This document shows, piece after piece, positions 1 through 8,568 of a stretch of 42,949 nt of DNA. The position numbers were made by a program, and so were the translations under genes. This DNA is from a virus. The first letter of the stretch is position 1. Each line of letters opens with the position of its first letter. The notes under the pieces are model-generated. The model searched no databases, was not told the origin of the DNA, and worked only from the letters and a program-made list of their open reading frames with translations. Location: IMG/VR virus record IMGVR_UViG_3300025168_000016, positions 1 to 42,949 of that record. One strand, written 5' to 3'.

Positions 1-51
1 AAGCATCTCATTTAAAATGGGAACATCAAACCCAGAAGTGGGAAGATTTAG
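1..51. repeat. 51-bp terminal direct repeat, left copy
   Basis: Bases 1-51 are identical to 42899-42949. A reading frame that starts at 42826 continues through this repeat to a stop at 72-74. The repeat is best read as the overlap left when a circular or circularly permuted genome is written linearly; it is too short to resemble the usual physical terminal repeat of a T7-like phage. Confidence 0.93.
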
Positions 52-74
52 ACAATTTAGAGGGCGAAGGATAA
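1..74 (+). CDS. 3' part of small hypothetical protein that spans the genome join
   Basis: This is the C-terminal part of the 48-residue protein whose start is at 42826. Codons run in frame from base 3 and end in TAA at 72-74, five bases before the adhesin ATG at 79. The tail of the protein is hydrophilic and acidic. It lies between a small head/tail beta protein and the adhesin, so a small structural or assembly role is possible. No family is recognised. Confidence 0.75.
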   Translation, partial: ASHLKWEHQTQKWEDLDNLEGEG

Positions 75-78
75 TATT

Positions 79-2991
79 ATGGCAAAATTAACAGGACAAA
101 CAATCGCAGATAGTTATGAGCAATTATTAGCACTACCAGATGGTGGATTAAATGGAACAACTTTAGTAGCAATTACGGATGGAGATAGTGATGTAGTATC
201 TGCATTACAAATAGCAACAGATAAAGTAGCTATTGATAATCCAACAACTAGCAGTGCAACACAAGGTGGGCTATTAAGATTGCAATCTGATGATGGAGCG
301 GCTATGGCTGCTGGTCACAGGTTAGGAGTTATTGAATTTGCTGGAGCAGAAGATGCATCATCTACCATAAAAGTTGGTGCTAGAATAGAAGCATTAGCTG
401 AATCAACTTATACTGCATCTGAAAATGGTTCAGCATTACTATTTTATACTACTGATGGAGACGCTTCTCAATCAGAGCAAATGAGAATTACATCTACTGG
501 TAACGTAGGAATTGGAACTACTCCAGCAAGTGATTCAAGATTACATTTAGCCAGTACCACTCATGGAGCAGATTTAATTCAAAAGTTCTCTGCTGAAAAT
601 GCAAGTGGTACTAATAAAAACTTTTATTTTGTTTTTGATCCAGATAATGAGAATTTTAATATGTTCTCTGCTGTTGACCCTAGTCTTGTTGTTAAATCTA
701 GTAATGGTCATGTAGGCGTAGGGGTAGATCCTAGCACTAAACTGCACATTGAAGAATCAACTGCTGGCGCTAATATAGAATTTAGAATGAGAGCATTAAA
801 TGATGGCTCTGCTGGTAGAACTGCAAGTTTTGTTTTAGATCCAGATGCTCAAACTTTATCATTAGGACATACTTCGTTAGTACACGATATTAACAATGAG
901 CTAGTAGGAATTGGAACTGCAACGCCTTCAAGCTATAACGACCACGCAAATCAATTAGTTGTTGCTAGTTCAAGTAATACTGGTATAACTCTTGTAGCTG
1001 GAACTTCTAGTGCAAGTAAAATACATTTTGGAGATGGAACTGGTGATGCTTCTTACAGAGGGTTTATAAATTACACTCATAGTGATGGTAGTCTGTCAGA
1101 TTATTTTTCTATTGGTACAGCTGGTGCTACAAGAATGTCTATTACATCTGCTGGAGATGTACAATTTAATGAAAGACTTACCTTTACTGGTACTAATAAC
1201 ACTTCTGCTGCAGCTACAATTAATTTAAATAGCAATAATTATTTATATATAGCTGGTGGAACTGCTGGTCTAATTATTGGGGATGATGCACTTGCAACTG
1301 CTATTCAATTTAATGATGCAAGTAGTATGGCTTTTGATATTGGTGGTGGAACTAGAGCAAAACTTGACTCCAACTCTCGCATTTCATTATCTAATAATGA
1401 TTCTAATACTAATAATACAGTATTTGGCTATTCTGCTTTTAATACAAGTTCTAATAATGCTTCTGATAATAATACTGTGTTTGGAAACAACGCTATGGGA
1501 ACTGGTACTGTAGATGGAGCAAGTTATAACACAGCCATAGGTAATTTAGCATTAACAGATTTAATAGATGGAGTTTCAAATGTAGCTCTTGGCTCAGAGG
1601 CTGGAGCTAACATTACTATTGGTAGGTATAACATAGTAATAGGTACAACCACTTTATTTACAGAAGTTGTAGGAGATGGAACAACAGCAGTAGGACACGG
1701 TGCTGGTGTTTATCAACAATCAGATGTTAATAATGAAGCAACTGGTAATTCTCTTTTTGGCTTTGTAGCTGGAGAACACAATGTAACTGGAACAAATAAC
1801 ACTTATTTAGGTTATCAATCGGGTAAAGGAGCAAGTGGGGGAAGTAATTCAAATAACACTGGAATAGGAAAAGATAGTTTAAAAGCTATTACTACTGGAA
1901 ATGAAAATACAGTTATAGGGCATCGTGCTTTAGGCACAGCTACAACTGCAACTTTTAATGTTGCAATAGGTGGAGATGCTATGTTTGCCGTTCCAGCTAG
2001 TCAAGCTGTTTCTGGAGTTGTTGCGGTAGGATTAGAAGCATTAAAGGGTGGCGGTAGTACAACAACTGGAGTTGACAATACTGTTGCAATTGGAAGAGAA
2101 AGTTTAAAATCTCTCTCAACTGGAGCTAAAAATATAGCCGTTGGTTATCAAGCTGGACTTGCTATTGCAAGTTCAAGTAATAATATAGCTATCGGCTATC
2201 AATCTATGGTAAGCTTAGTCCGATTAGATACTAGAAATGTTGCAATAGGCAATTATAGCATGGATGCTCATACTGAAAATGCTTATAATGTAGCTATTGG
2301 GTACAATGCTCTAACAGCTATGTCTGCTGGAAATACTGGTGGTGTAAAAGCTACTTATAATACAGCAGTTGGCTATCAAGCTGGGGATGCTTTAACGGGT
2401 GGATATGATGATAGTGCTTCTGACCCTAAACCTGCAGATGAAGGTATGCACAATACATTTATAGGTGCTGAAACTGATGCAAGTGCAGTTACCGGTAATA
2501 ATCAAACAGTCATAGGCTATAACACAACTGGACAAGCAGATAACGCAGTAACATTAGGAAATGCTAGTGTAACCGATGTTTATATGGCTCAAGATAGTGG
2601 AGCAGTAGTACACTCTGGAGCATTAGTAAATGGTCTTACTGCTGTAAATGTTTCCACCTCAACTTTGGCTTATGATACTCATCAAATTGTTAGGGGTAAG
2701 TATGTTACTGTAAGTGCAGATGCCCAGACAATAACACTTCCAGCAGTACAGATTGGGGCAGTTTTTATTATTGTTAATATAGCGGCTGATGGAGGAGCAT
2801 TATTAACTATTAGTCCTGATTCTGGAGATAAATTTTTAACAAATATTGCTGGTGCAGTTGGAACAAATGATAAGGATATTACCAATACTAAAGCTACTCA
2901 AAATCAAGGAGACTTTGTTAAGCTAGTTGGTATGAGTGCAGATGGATGGGCAATCGCTGAGATTAGCGGTGTATGGGCAGATGAATCATAA
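79..2991 (+). CDS. Trimeric-adhesin-like tail fibre/receptor-binding protein
   Basis: A 970-residue protein, probably the host-contact fibre. Around residues 143, 212 and 276 it has VGIGT-P...L-type segments often seen in phage fibres. From about 446 to 830 it carries some twenty short repeats of the form N-[TVI]-[AV]-[IVL]-G-x-x-[AS], the left-handed beta-roll repeat of YadA/Hia-type trimeric adhesin heads. The last 100 residues form a beta-rich module (motifs TITLP and SPDSGD) resembling parts of the proteins at 38076 and 8568. There is no chaperone or autotransporter anchor. An AAGGA ribosome site precedes ATG 79. The repeats are known from adhesins; the receptor-binding role is inferred. 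Confidence 0.8.
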   Translation: MAKLTGQTIADSYEQLLALPDGGLNGTTLVAITDGDSDVVSALQIATDKVAIDNPTTSSATQGGLLRLQSDDGAAMAAGHRLGVIEFAGAEDASSTIKVGARIEALAESTYTASENGSALLFYTTDGDASQSEQMRITSTGNVGIGTTPASDSRLHLASTTHGADLIQKFSAENASGTNKNFYFVFDPDNENFNMFSAVDPSLVVKSSNGHVGVGVDPSTKLHIEESTAGANIEFRMRALNDGSAGRTASFVLDPDAQTLSLGHTSLVHDINNELVGIGTATPSSYNDHANQLVVASSSNTGITLVAGTSSASKIHFGDGTGDASYRGFINYTHSDGSLSDYFSIGTAGATRMSITSAGDVQFNERLTFTGTNNTSAAATINLNSNNYLYIAGGTAGLIIGDDALATAIQFNDASSMAFDIGGGTRAKLDSNSRISLSNNDSNTNNTVFGYSAFNTSSNNASDNNTVFGNNAMGTGTVDGASYNTAIGNLALTDLIDGVSNVALGSEAGANITIGRYNIVIGTTTLFTEVVGDGTTAVGHGAGVYQQSDVNNEATGNSLFGFVAGEHNVTGTNNTYLGYQSGKGASGGSNSNNTGIGKDSLKAITTGNENTVIGHRALGTATTATFNVAIGGDAMFAVPASQAVSGVVAVGLEALKGGGSTTTGVDNTVAIGRESLKSLSTGAKNIAVGYQAGLAIASSSNNIAIGYQSMVSLVRLDTRNVAIGNYSMDAHTENAYNVAIGYNALTAMSAGNTGGVKATYNTAVGYQAGDALTGGYDDSASDPKPADEGMHNTFIGAETDASAVTGNNQTVIGYNTTGQADNAVTLGNASVTDVYMAQDSGAVVHSGALVNGLTAVNVSTSTLAYDTHQIVRGKYVTVSADAQTITLPAVQIGAVFIIVNIAADGGALLTISPDSGDKFLTNIAGAVGTNDKDITNTKATQNQGDFVKLVGMSADGWAIAEISGVWADES

Positions 2992-3015
2992 ATAAACTTA
3001 AATAGGAGAATCAGA

Positions 3016-3342
3016 ATGAACTGGTCAGAATACAAAGCAAAGAAAGGTAAAACAGCCGACTTTGCAAACAAGGAAATAGTAACTAAAAAAGCTGTCAAAG
3101 AAGTTAAAGACTCTGATGGCGTAGTAGTAAGAAAAGCAGAGGCAGAAGAAAAGAGAGCCTATGTAGCTATGGTTCAAAAGGCTTGGAATCCAGCAACTGG
3201 AGAAAAGCTAGATGACCAAGAGAGTGAATACTCACTATCTGATTTAGAGCGTGAAAAGAAAAGATATGATGATGATATGGCTAGAGCCAAAGAGTATAGT
3301 GATGGATTAGCAGAGGCTATAGTAGACTTTAAAAAACTTTAA
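3016..3342 (+). CDS. Hypothetical charged protein
   Basis: 108 residues, rich in Lys, Glu and Asp and mostly predicted helical, with no cysteine and no membrane segment. AGGAG sits seven bases before the start. It follows the fibre gene and precedes another charged helical protein (3362), so it could be a fibre chaperone or assembly factor, but no family is recognised. Confidence 0.75.
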   Translation: MNWSEYKAKKGKTADFANKEIVTKKAVKEVKDSDGVVVRKAEAEEKRAYVAMVQKAWNPATGEKLDDQESEYSLSDLEREKKRYDDDMARAKEYSDGLAEAIVDFKKL

Positions 3343-3361
3343 ATAACAACAGGAGTTAATG

Positions 3362-3601
3362 ATGGCAAAAAAAGAAAAAGAAATGCCTAAAGAACAAGAA
3401 GTAACATTATTTGATAAGACTTATAAAGAGTCTGAGTTGAGCGATGAACAAAAGGTAATGATTAATCATGTAGCTGACTTGGATAGAAAGATAGGTTCAA
3501 GTGAGTTCAATCTTCAACAACTTAGGTTTGGAAAACAAGCCTTCTTGGATGCCCTAAAGGTAAGCATAGACAAAGATGAAGAAGAAAAAGAAGAAAAGTA
3601 A
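3362..3601 (+). CDS. Hypothetical acidic helical protein
   Basis: 79 residues when started at the second of two adjacent ATGs, which puts AGGAG (3351-3355) at six bases; the ATG at 3359 would be too close. It has charged ends and a central helical stretch, and finishes in a Glu/Lys run. Its last 26 bases are shared, in another frame, with the lipoprotein gene at 3576. No family is recognised. Confidence 0.7.
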   Translation: MAKKEKEMPKEQEVTLFDKTYKESELSDEQKVMINHVADLDRKIGSSEFNLQQLRFGKQAFLDALKVSIDKDEEEKEEK

Positions 3602-3734
3602 TCAATCTACAAGTTATAATATCCCTATAAAGTTTGTCTTTGTGGGGATGTTACTAACTAGTTGCGAAGGCTGGTCTGTTATGGGTTATGCTTTAGATGA
3701 AGCACAAGAAGATAACATAGAGATAGATGAATGA
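3576..3734 (+). CDS. Small lipoprotein, candidate outer-membrane spanin
   Basis: A 52-residue frame inside and after the end of the 3362 gene. It starts with six lysines, has a short hydrophobic stretch (residues 18-27) and then a lipobox Leu-Thr-Ser-Cys with Cys30, leaving a mature peptide of only 23 acidic residues. This is the form of an Rz1-type outer-membrane spanin lipoprotein. The next gene (3727, 8-base overlap) encodes a membrane-anchored coiled coil, as an inner-membrane spanin would. The ribosome site is poor, so translation may be coupled. The lipobox is seen; the spanin role is inferred. Confidence 0.6.
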   Translation: MKKKKKKSNQSTSYNIPIKFVFVGMLLTSCEGWSVMGYALDEAQEDNIEIDE

Positions 3735-4047
3735 AGATTTTAAAACTGCTAAGTCTTATCGTACTGGCATTATTGATGACAATGCTTATATCACTATTAA
3801 CTGGAAATTATTGGTACAATTTGGGGTATTGGTTATTAGTTTGTCTTACGCTTGGTATGACTTACAAGGCAGAATTAAAGACTTGGAAGAAGAAGTCTTG
3901 GACGCTCATACTGAAATTAGGTTGCTCATTGACAAACATAAGTTGGAAGAAGATACACAACTAGCAGATATGGAAAACAAACTTAAATTTTATGAAAAAG
4001 AATTTAACATTAATCCATTGAGCTGGAGAAAAAGGAAAAAGAAATAA
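3727..4047 (+). CDS. Membrane-anchored coiled-coil protein, candidate inner-membrane spanin
   Basis: 106 residues: a polar N-terminus of about 28, one transmembrane helix (about 29-45), then a heptad-like charged helix (about 50-90) and a basic C-terminal tail. The single-span plus coiled-coil build and its place directly after a lipoprotein gene suit an Rz-like spanin. Other coiled-coil membrane lysis or virion proteins are possible. An overlapping hydrophobic frame from 3731 is judged a shadow. It ends with a TAATG overlap to the next gene. Confidence 0.7.
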   Translation: MNEDFKTAKSYRTGIIDDNAYITINWKLLVQFGVLVISLSYAWYDLQGRIKDLEEEVLDAHTEIRLLIDKHKLEEDTQLADMENKLKFYEKEFNINPLSWRKRKKK

Positions 4048-4361
4048 TGGATTTTATGGCAGTATACGCAGAAGCAGGTATGATTGGAGTAGTAGGCTTT
4101 ATGTTTGTGTATTTAGTAATAACCATGTCTAAGAAATCTGAAGCACAACAAGAGTCTCTTAAAAATTTAGAAGTAGAAAATAAAGGTCAGTCAGAAACTA
4201 TTGCCAATATGGAAAGTATTTTATTAAAATTAATTTCAAGATGGAATAAATCAGACGAAATTAGCCTACGGCACAGAGAAGATGTAATTCGAGAAATAGG
4301 AGATTTAAGTGAAAAAGTTAGTTACATATCGGGAAGATTAAATGGGGGAAATCGTGGATAG
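4047..4361 (+). CDS. Small membrane protein with N-terminal span, holin/lysis-associated candidate
   Basis: 104 residues with one N-terminal transmembrane segment (about 10-28) followed by a long charged helical domain. Layout and size resemble BhlA/UviB-type holin-like proteins, but no signature residue settles this. It overlaps both neighbours in a run of four small membrane genes, which is why a lysis role is proposed. Confidence 0.65.
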   Translation: MDFMAVYAEAGMIGVVGFMFVYLVITMSKKSEAQQESLKNLEVENKGQSETIANMESILLKLISRWNKSDEISLRHREDVIREIGDLSEKVSYISGRLNGGNRG

Positions 4362-4500
4362 CGTTAAAGTTAGTGGAATTAGTACAAGTCTAGGGTTTGT
4401 TTATTATACTGATATAATATCTGGAATATTAATGTGTATTATGTTTGCAGTTAATATTTACTATTTATATTTAAAAGCAAAAAGAATAAAGGAGTCTTAA
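4342..4500 (+). CDS. Very small membrane protein (52 aa), holin candidate
   Basis: The frame starts at ATG 4342, overlapping the previous gene by 20 bases, and stops one base before the next ATG. A GTG at 4354 with GGGGGAA upstream is an alternative start. Residues about 13-47 are strongly hydrophobic with one or two spans, ending in a short basic cytosolic tail. Size, topology and cluster position suit a small holin or antiholin. It was found by reading the gap between neighbouring genes. Confidence 0.6.
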   Translation: MGEIVDSVKVSGISTSLGFVYYTDIISGILMCIMFAVNIYYLYLKAKRIKES

Positions 4501-4656
4501 ATGGAATGGTTAGCAGAGAATTGGGAATGGATATTATTAGTTTTTATGGTAGCAGAAAAGATAGTGAAAATGTCTCCAAGCGACAAAGACGATATTCTTT
4601 TGGACGTAGTTATACAGGGATTAACGAAAATGGTAAAAGGAACAGAAAAAAAATGA
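4501..4656 (+). CDS. Small membrane protein (51 aa), paralogue of the next gene
   Basis: The start is ATG 4501, directly after the previous stop, with GGAGTC nearby. A tryptophan-rich N-terminus leads into one transmembrane helix (about 10-24), then the motif I-V-K-M-S-P-S-D-K-D-D and an amphipathic helix. The next gene carries the same order of hydrophobic helix, IVK-[ML]-[ST]-P-[ST]-x-KDD and helix, so the two look like a tandem duplication. A longer frame from 4506 overlaps it but lacks these features in its first 49 codons. Confidence 0.65.
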   Translation: MEWLAENWEWILLVFMVAEKIVKMSPSDKDDILLDVVIQGLTKMVKGTEKK

Positions 4657-4823
4657 GTATGTTATCAAAAGCAATAGATAAATATCTTGCAAGAAAACTT
4701 AAAAAACACGGTACAAAAGGTGCTATTATATGGTTTATAGACCAGATAGTAAAATTAACACCTACTAAAAAAGACGATGAAATGTTTGTAAAAATAAAAC
4801 AATTAATACAGGAGTATAAATAA
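4653..4823 (+). CDS. Small membrane/amphipathic protein (56 aa), paralogue of the previous gene
   Basis: The start ATG at 4653 overlaps the previous TGA as ATGA, giving 56 residues. It has a basic N-terminal third, a hydrophobic stretch (about 22-34), then I-V-K-L-T-P-T-K-K-D-D and a final amphipathic helix, echoing the 4501 product. It belongs to the small membrane-protein cluster that probably governs lysis. No family name is assigned. Confidence 0.65.
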   Translation: MSMLSKAIDKYLARKLKKHGTKGAIIWFIDQIVKLTPTKKDDEMFVKIKQLIQEYK

Positions 4824-5017
4824 TGCATTCAATAATAGCTCTCTTAACAATGGCTTCTCTTAATAATGAGCCTATGGATTCTAGTAGTAAGCACTTAGAT
4901 CAATACGCAATGATGGAAGACGTTAAAAAGAAAAAAAAGAAAGGTAAAAAAATCGGTGGATCTAAAGGAAAAAAATCTAAAAAAGGTTTTTTCTCTAAGA
5001 TATTTGGAAGTAAGTAA
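4823..5017 (+). CDS. Small basic hypothetical protein
   Basis: 64 residues starting at ATG 4823 (TAATG overlap with the previous stop, GGAG upstream). The first 12 residues are hydrophobic, the middle is polar and residues 36-58 are a dense Lys/Gly/Ser block that could bind nucleic acid or acidic lipid. It ends one base into the tail gene at 5017. No family is recognised. Confidence 0.65.
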   Translation: MHSIIALLTMASLNNEPMDSSSKHLDQYAMMEDVKKKKKKGKKIGGSKGKKSKKGFFSKIFGSK

Positions 5018-5421
5018 TGCCTAAAAGACTCTTGACAATTAAAGATTGGTCTGGAGGTATGAATAATCGTAAAGACCCTAGGGATATACCTGACAATGAA
5101 TACTCTTATATACAGGATATGTCTATTGATTCATTAGGTAAAATAAAAAGTGCTGGTGGGCTATACGATGCAATAGAAGGTTCTGATGGGACTACGGATT
5201 TAACAGAGTACATTGTTAGTAGAACGGCTAACATACTAGGATCTGGTGGTTATGGTTTTTTTTATTTTGAATCAGATCATAGCGGAGCTTCTGAACAAAC
5301 TATTACAGAAACTAAAAGTGGTACAGACTTAGCTCTTGGTACTGGCAATGGAAATATAAATTTTAATAGAGTAGCCAGTAGCGATGATACTCCTGCAGAT
5401 ATACCAGACCTACCAAGTTAA
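5017..5421 (+). CDS. N-terminal fragment of tail-tube/hub (tail tubular B-like) protein
   Basis: 134 residues beginning with a W-S-G-G-M-N-x-R-x-D-P-R-D-I-x-type opening common in podovirus tail-tube B or stabilisation proteins. It stops at an in-frame TAA (5419-5421). The frame stays open afterwards and continues as the 5434 gene, so both are probably one 1183-residue protein broken by a single nonsense codon. Whether this is mutation, sequencing error, readthrough or real splitting cannot be decided here. Confidence 0.7.
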   Translation: MPKRLLTIKDWSGGMNNRKDPRDIPDNEYSYIQDMSIDSLGKIKSAGGLYDAIEGSDGTTDLTEYIVSRTANILGSGGYGFFYFESDHSGASEQTITETKSGTDLALGTGNGNINFNRVASSDDTPADIPDLPS

Positions 5422-5433
5422 AGCAAAGATATA

Positions 5434-8400
5434 ATGTCAACTCCTTCAAACAACTTTATGAAGTTAGTAGGTGGTACTGATAATGGCAACAGTACTATTT
5501 ACACTGCGGACGACTCTGCCGTTCAAAACCTAATTAAAGTAGGCGATACTATTAAAGTATCTGGAACTGTAAATAATAATGGAGTTTATACAGTTACTGA
5601 AATCAACACCGATGGAACAGCATTAGGAAGTACTGGTGATGTATATTATTCTTTAAAAGGACAGATCTTAACTGATGAAGATTCTGCTGGTACTACAAAG
5701 CCCATTATAGAAGTTATACGAGCACCGGGAGATAAATTATGTGCTTTAGGTGACGTAGGCGAAAGTGGTGATAACGCTATTGACGTTTGGTCAAATAACG
5801 CCACGACTGATTATGAGGGTATAAGTCCAGCAAGTGCAGACGGATGGATTAAGAATGCGATTAACCCTACAGCGACTGGAGATAATGCTAAGTATATATA
5901 TCACTTTGTAGATGAATCTTTACGAGTTTGTAATATTAATGAGGAAAACACAAGTTTTATAAAGTGGTTTGGCTATATACAAAGAACGCAATTTGCAAGT
6001 ACATATGGTCTGAGCTTTGCGGGTTGGCAAGAGAATCCTAATACACTAGCCCCTCCTAAAATAGCGACTTCTTTTACTTATGCTTACATTAACTCTCCTG
6101 ATGTTAATGGTACGAGTAACACCGCATTAAATGCAGATGAGCATGATCCAGCTCAAGCAACTAATTTTTACAGTGAAAATAGAGGAGTAGCAAGAGGTAA
6201 GAAAGATGAAGTTAGCCTTTTAAGGTTTAGGGCTGACACAGGTGAATTATCGAATATGTTAAATGCTGCTAAAAAAACATTTTTTGCTGGAGCTTTAAAT
6301 GACAATGACAGCCTGTTTGATTTTGAAGACAATAACGGAGATGGTAGTGCTACTTTAATAGACACCGATGGTTTTGTAGCGGCAAACTCAGCTACGTTTG
6401 ATATGAGTGCGGATACTGGAGTATTAACTAATGGGGCAGCAAGTCAAGGTTCCGTATCCCTTAGACTAACTACTGTTGTGGAAGCCACTTACCAAGTAAG
6501 TTTTGATGTACTAGCAGCTGGTACATCAAACATTAGCATTTCTTTAGGTTCTCATGCTACTAATTTTAATACAGATAATCAAAGTGGGGCTATTGCTCAT
6601 GCCGGAGACACAGCTGGAAATACACTAATAGTTCCTTATACAGCTACAAGTACCGTAAGCTATTTAGTTATTAAGCTGTCATCTAGTACTTCTGGGCATC
6701 ATGGCGATATAGACAACTTAACCATAAGAAGAGTAGATCAATTATCTTTTGAAAACACCAGTGCTTTTGAAAGATTAGATCAGGCTTCCAATGGAGAAAT
6801 TATTACTATTGGGGAGGCATTAGGTGCTTTTCCAAAAGAAGTATTGTTTTGCACGAAAAGATCAGGCGGGCAAGGCGGTACTATTACTTACCAAAGAAGA
6901 TATGGCGGTATACTAGATGGATCAGGTGTTCACACAAGTGGATCTGCTAGTGACCCTCATGCTTGTATACAAGGAGATAGTCCTATATTGGAAAGAGGGT
7001 TGGGTTTTAATGTTGGAGTTACAGATGGTACTGCTGATGGAGACTGGGAAGCGGGTACTTATGAGTTTTATCAAAGTTTTGTTTATGAAAACAATCAAGA
7101 ATCTTTACCATTTCAAATGGGAGATGGAGACGGTGGAAGTGATTTAGCTGCTGGAACCCATACATCAGCTGGAGGTAAGGCATTAAGAATATCTGTGTAT
7201 GCAGACTTAGCTTATAATGCTCGTTTAGTAGGGGCAAGGGTTTACACAAGGTTAGCTAATACAGATAATGATTTAACTTTATTGGTTGATATAGATATTG
7301 TGAAAGGTATTAAGATGACGTTTGATGGAGATCATGTTGGGTGGTCTTATCGAAGTGGCAAAGGATATTATGTAACAGGGCCCGCAACAGGAAATGCCAC
7401 AACTCCTAATATAGACACTTATGACACTATCAATGGATACAGTCCTGATGTTCACTTTAATGCCTTTGGTGGACGAAATGAAATATACAAGTCTTCTGTT
7501 ATTGCTAATAGAAGAACCTTTATTGCTAATGTAAAGTTAAAAGGTAAAAACATAGAACTTCAAAAACATGGCGATAGGTTGATGTATAGTGAGATTAATA
7601 AATTTGATACATTCTTAGAGCATAACTTTATTGACGTGTCTAAGGGTGACTATGGAGAGTATACAGCGTTAGAGTCTTATGCTGATAGACTACTGGCTTT
7701 TAAAAATAATTTAGTTCATGTAATTAATATTGCGAGTCCTAGTCCAGCAGGTTGGTATTTAGAGGACACTATTAAATATGCAGGTGTGAATTTTAGTTTT
7801 AGCGTTACAAAAACTAAGTACGGTATAGCTTGGGTGTCTGATGATGGTTGTTATATTTATGATGGTAATAGGGCTACAAACTTAATTGAAAAGAAAATAG
7901 CGACTAGCAGTGCTTCTTACACCTCAACCAATGTGGATTGGCAATCTTGGTATAGAGGTAGTGGAAATGTTAAAGACGTTATGATTGGATACGATGCTAT
8001 TAGTAATTCTTTAATTCTGTTAAGAAGCCCTAATGACTCTACTACCAATTCTAACCAAGGCTGGATATATGATTTTGATAGTAATGGCTGGGTATTTCAC
8101 ACTAATATTTTTTCTGAAGATGAAACCTATACTAATTTTATAACAGACTGGAATAACAATTTAGTTTTAGGATTGCAAAATAGTAATGATGTGGATTTTA
8201 AAAAGTTTTTACCAGTAAGCAAATCATCATCTGGACAAGAGTTTGTGACAAAAGATATTGACTTTGGTGAGCCGGGTCTTATTAAAAAAGTGTATGCAGT
8301 TTATGTAACTTATAAATCAAGTGCTTCACAAACAACTCCTTTTAAATACGCTATTGACGGCAAACAGGAGTTTAGTGGAACTGGTGGAACTTTTACAGGA

Positions 8401-8568
8401 AACTTTGCCGATACTTCTGACACATGGGATGTATTAAAACTAACGCCATCATCTACTATTTCTTGTCAAAGTTTACAAATTCAGTTTGACCCTCCTAGTT
8501 CTGGAGTTTATGAAATTAACGATTTAAGTATAGAGTATAGAATCATTAGAAATAAAAGAGTTAGTTAA
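5434..8568 (+). CDS. Main part of tail-tube/hub (tail tubular B-like) protein
   Basis: 1044 residues, beta-rich, in the same frame as the 5017 fragment and separated from it by one TAA plus four codons. The ATG at 5434 has no good ribosome site, which argues against independent initiation. Large size, beta content and position between lysis genes and internal virion proteins suit the nozzle or tail-tube B component of a short tail, but no single motif proves it. The end overlaps the next ATG (TAATG). Confidence 0.7.
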   Translation: MSTPSNNFMKLVGGTDNGNSTIYTADDSAVQNLIKVGDTIKVSGTVNNNGVYTVTEINTDGTALGSTGDVYYSLKGQILTDEDSAGTTKPIIEVIRAPGDKLCALGDVGESGDNAIDVWSNNATTDYEGISPASADGWIKNAINPTATGDNAKYIYHFVDESLRVCNINEENTSFIKWFGYIQRTQFASTYGLSFAGWQENPNTLAPPKIATSFTYAYINSPDVNGTSNTALNADEHDPAQATNFYSENRGVARGKKDEVSLLRFRADTGELSNMLNAAKKTFFAGALNDNDSLFDFEDNNGDGSATLIDTDGFVAANSATFDMSADTGVLTNGAASQGSVSLRLTTVVEATYQVSFDVLAAGTSNISISLGSHATNFNTDNQSGAIAHAGDTAGNTLIVPYTATSTVSYLVIKLSSSTSGHHGDIDNLTIRRVDQLSFENTSAFERLDQASNGEIITIGEALGAFPKEVLFCTKRSGGQGGTITYQRRYGGILDGSGVHTSGSASDPHACIQGDSPILERGLGFNVGVTDGTADGDWEAGTYEFYQSFVYENNQESLPFQMGDGDGGSDLAAGTHTSAGGKALRISVYADLAYNARLVGARVYTRLANTDNDLTLLVDIDIVKGIKMTFDGDHVGWSYRSGKGYYVTGPATGNATTPNIDTYDTINGYSPDVHFNAFGGRNEIYKSSVIANRRTFIANVKLKGKNIELQKHGDRLMYSEINKFDTFLEHNFIDVSKGDYGEYTALESYADRLLAFKNNLVHVINIASPSPAGWYLEDTIKYAGVNFSFSVTKTKYGIAWVSDDGCYIYDGNRATNLIEKKIATSSASYTSTNVDWQSWYRGSGNVKDVMIGYDAISNSLILLRSPNDSTTNSNQGWIYDFDSNGWVFHTNIFSEDETYTNFITDWNNNLVLGLQNSNDVDFKKFLPVSKSSSGQEFVTKDIDFGEPGLIKKVYAVYVTYKSSASQTTPFKYAIDGKQEFSGTGGTFTGNFADTSDTWDVLKLTPSSTISCQSLQIQFDPPSSGVYEINDLSIEYRIIRNKRVS

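Noticed and set aside
2682-3098. Minus-strand hydrophobic frames opposite the adhesin and the 3016 gene.
   Set aside because: Antisense shadows without ribosome sites, opposite strongly coding genes.
3731-3964. Hydrophobic 77-residue frame inside the 3727 gene, resembling an embedded Rz1.
   Set aside because: It lacks a proper lipobox, has no own ribosome site, and a better lipoprotein (Cys30) lies just upstream.
4506-4652. N-terminal extension of the 4653 gene (105 residues).
   Set aside because: The region is better explained by the 51-residue membrane gene 4501-4656 in another frame, which shares a motif with the 4653 product.
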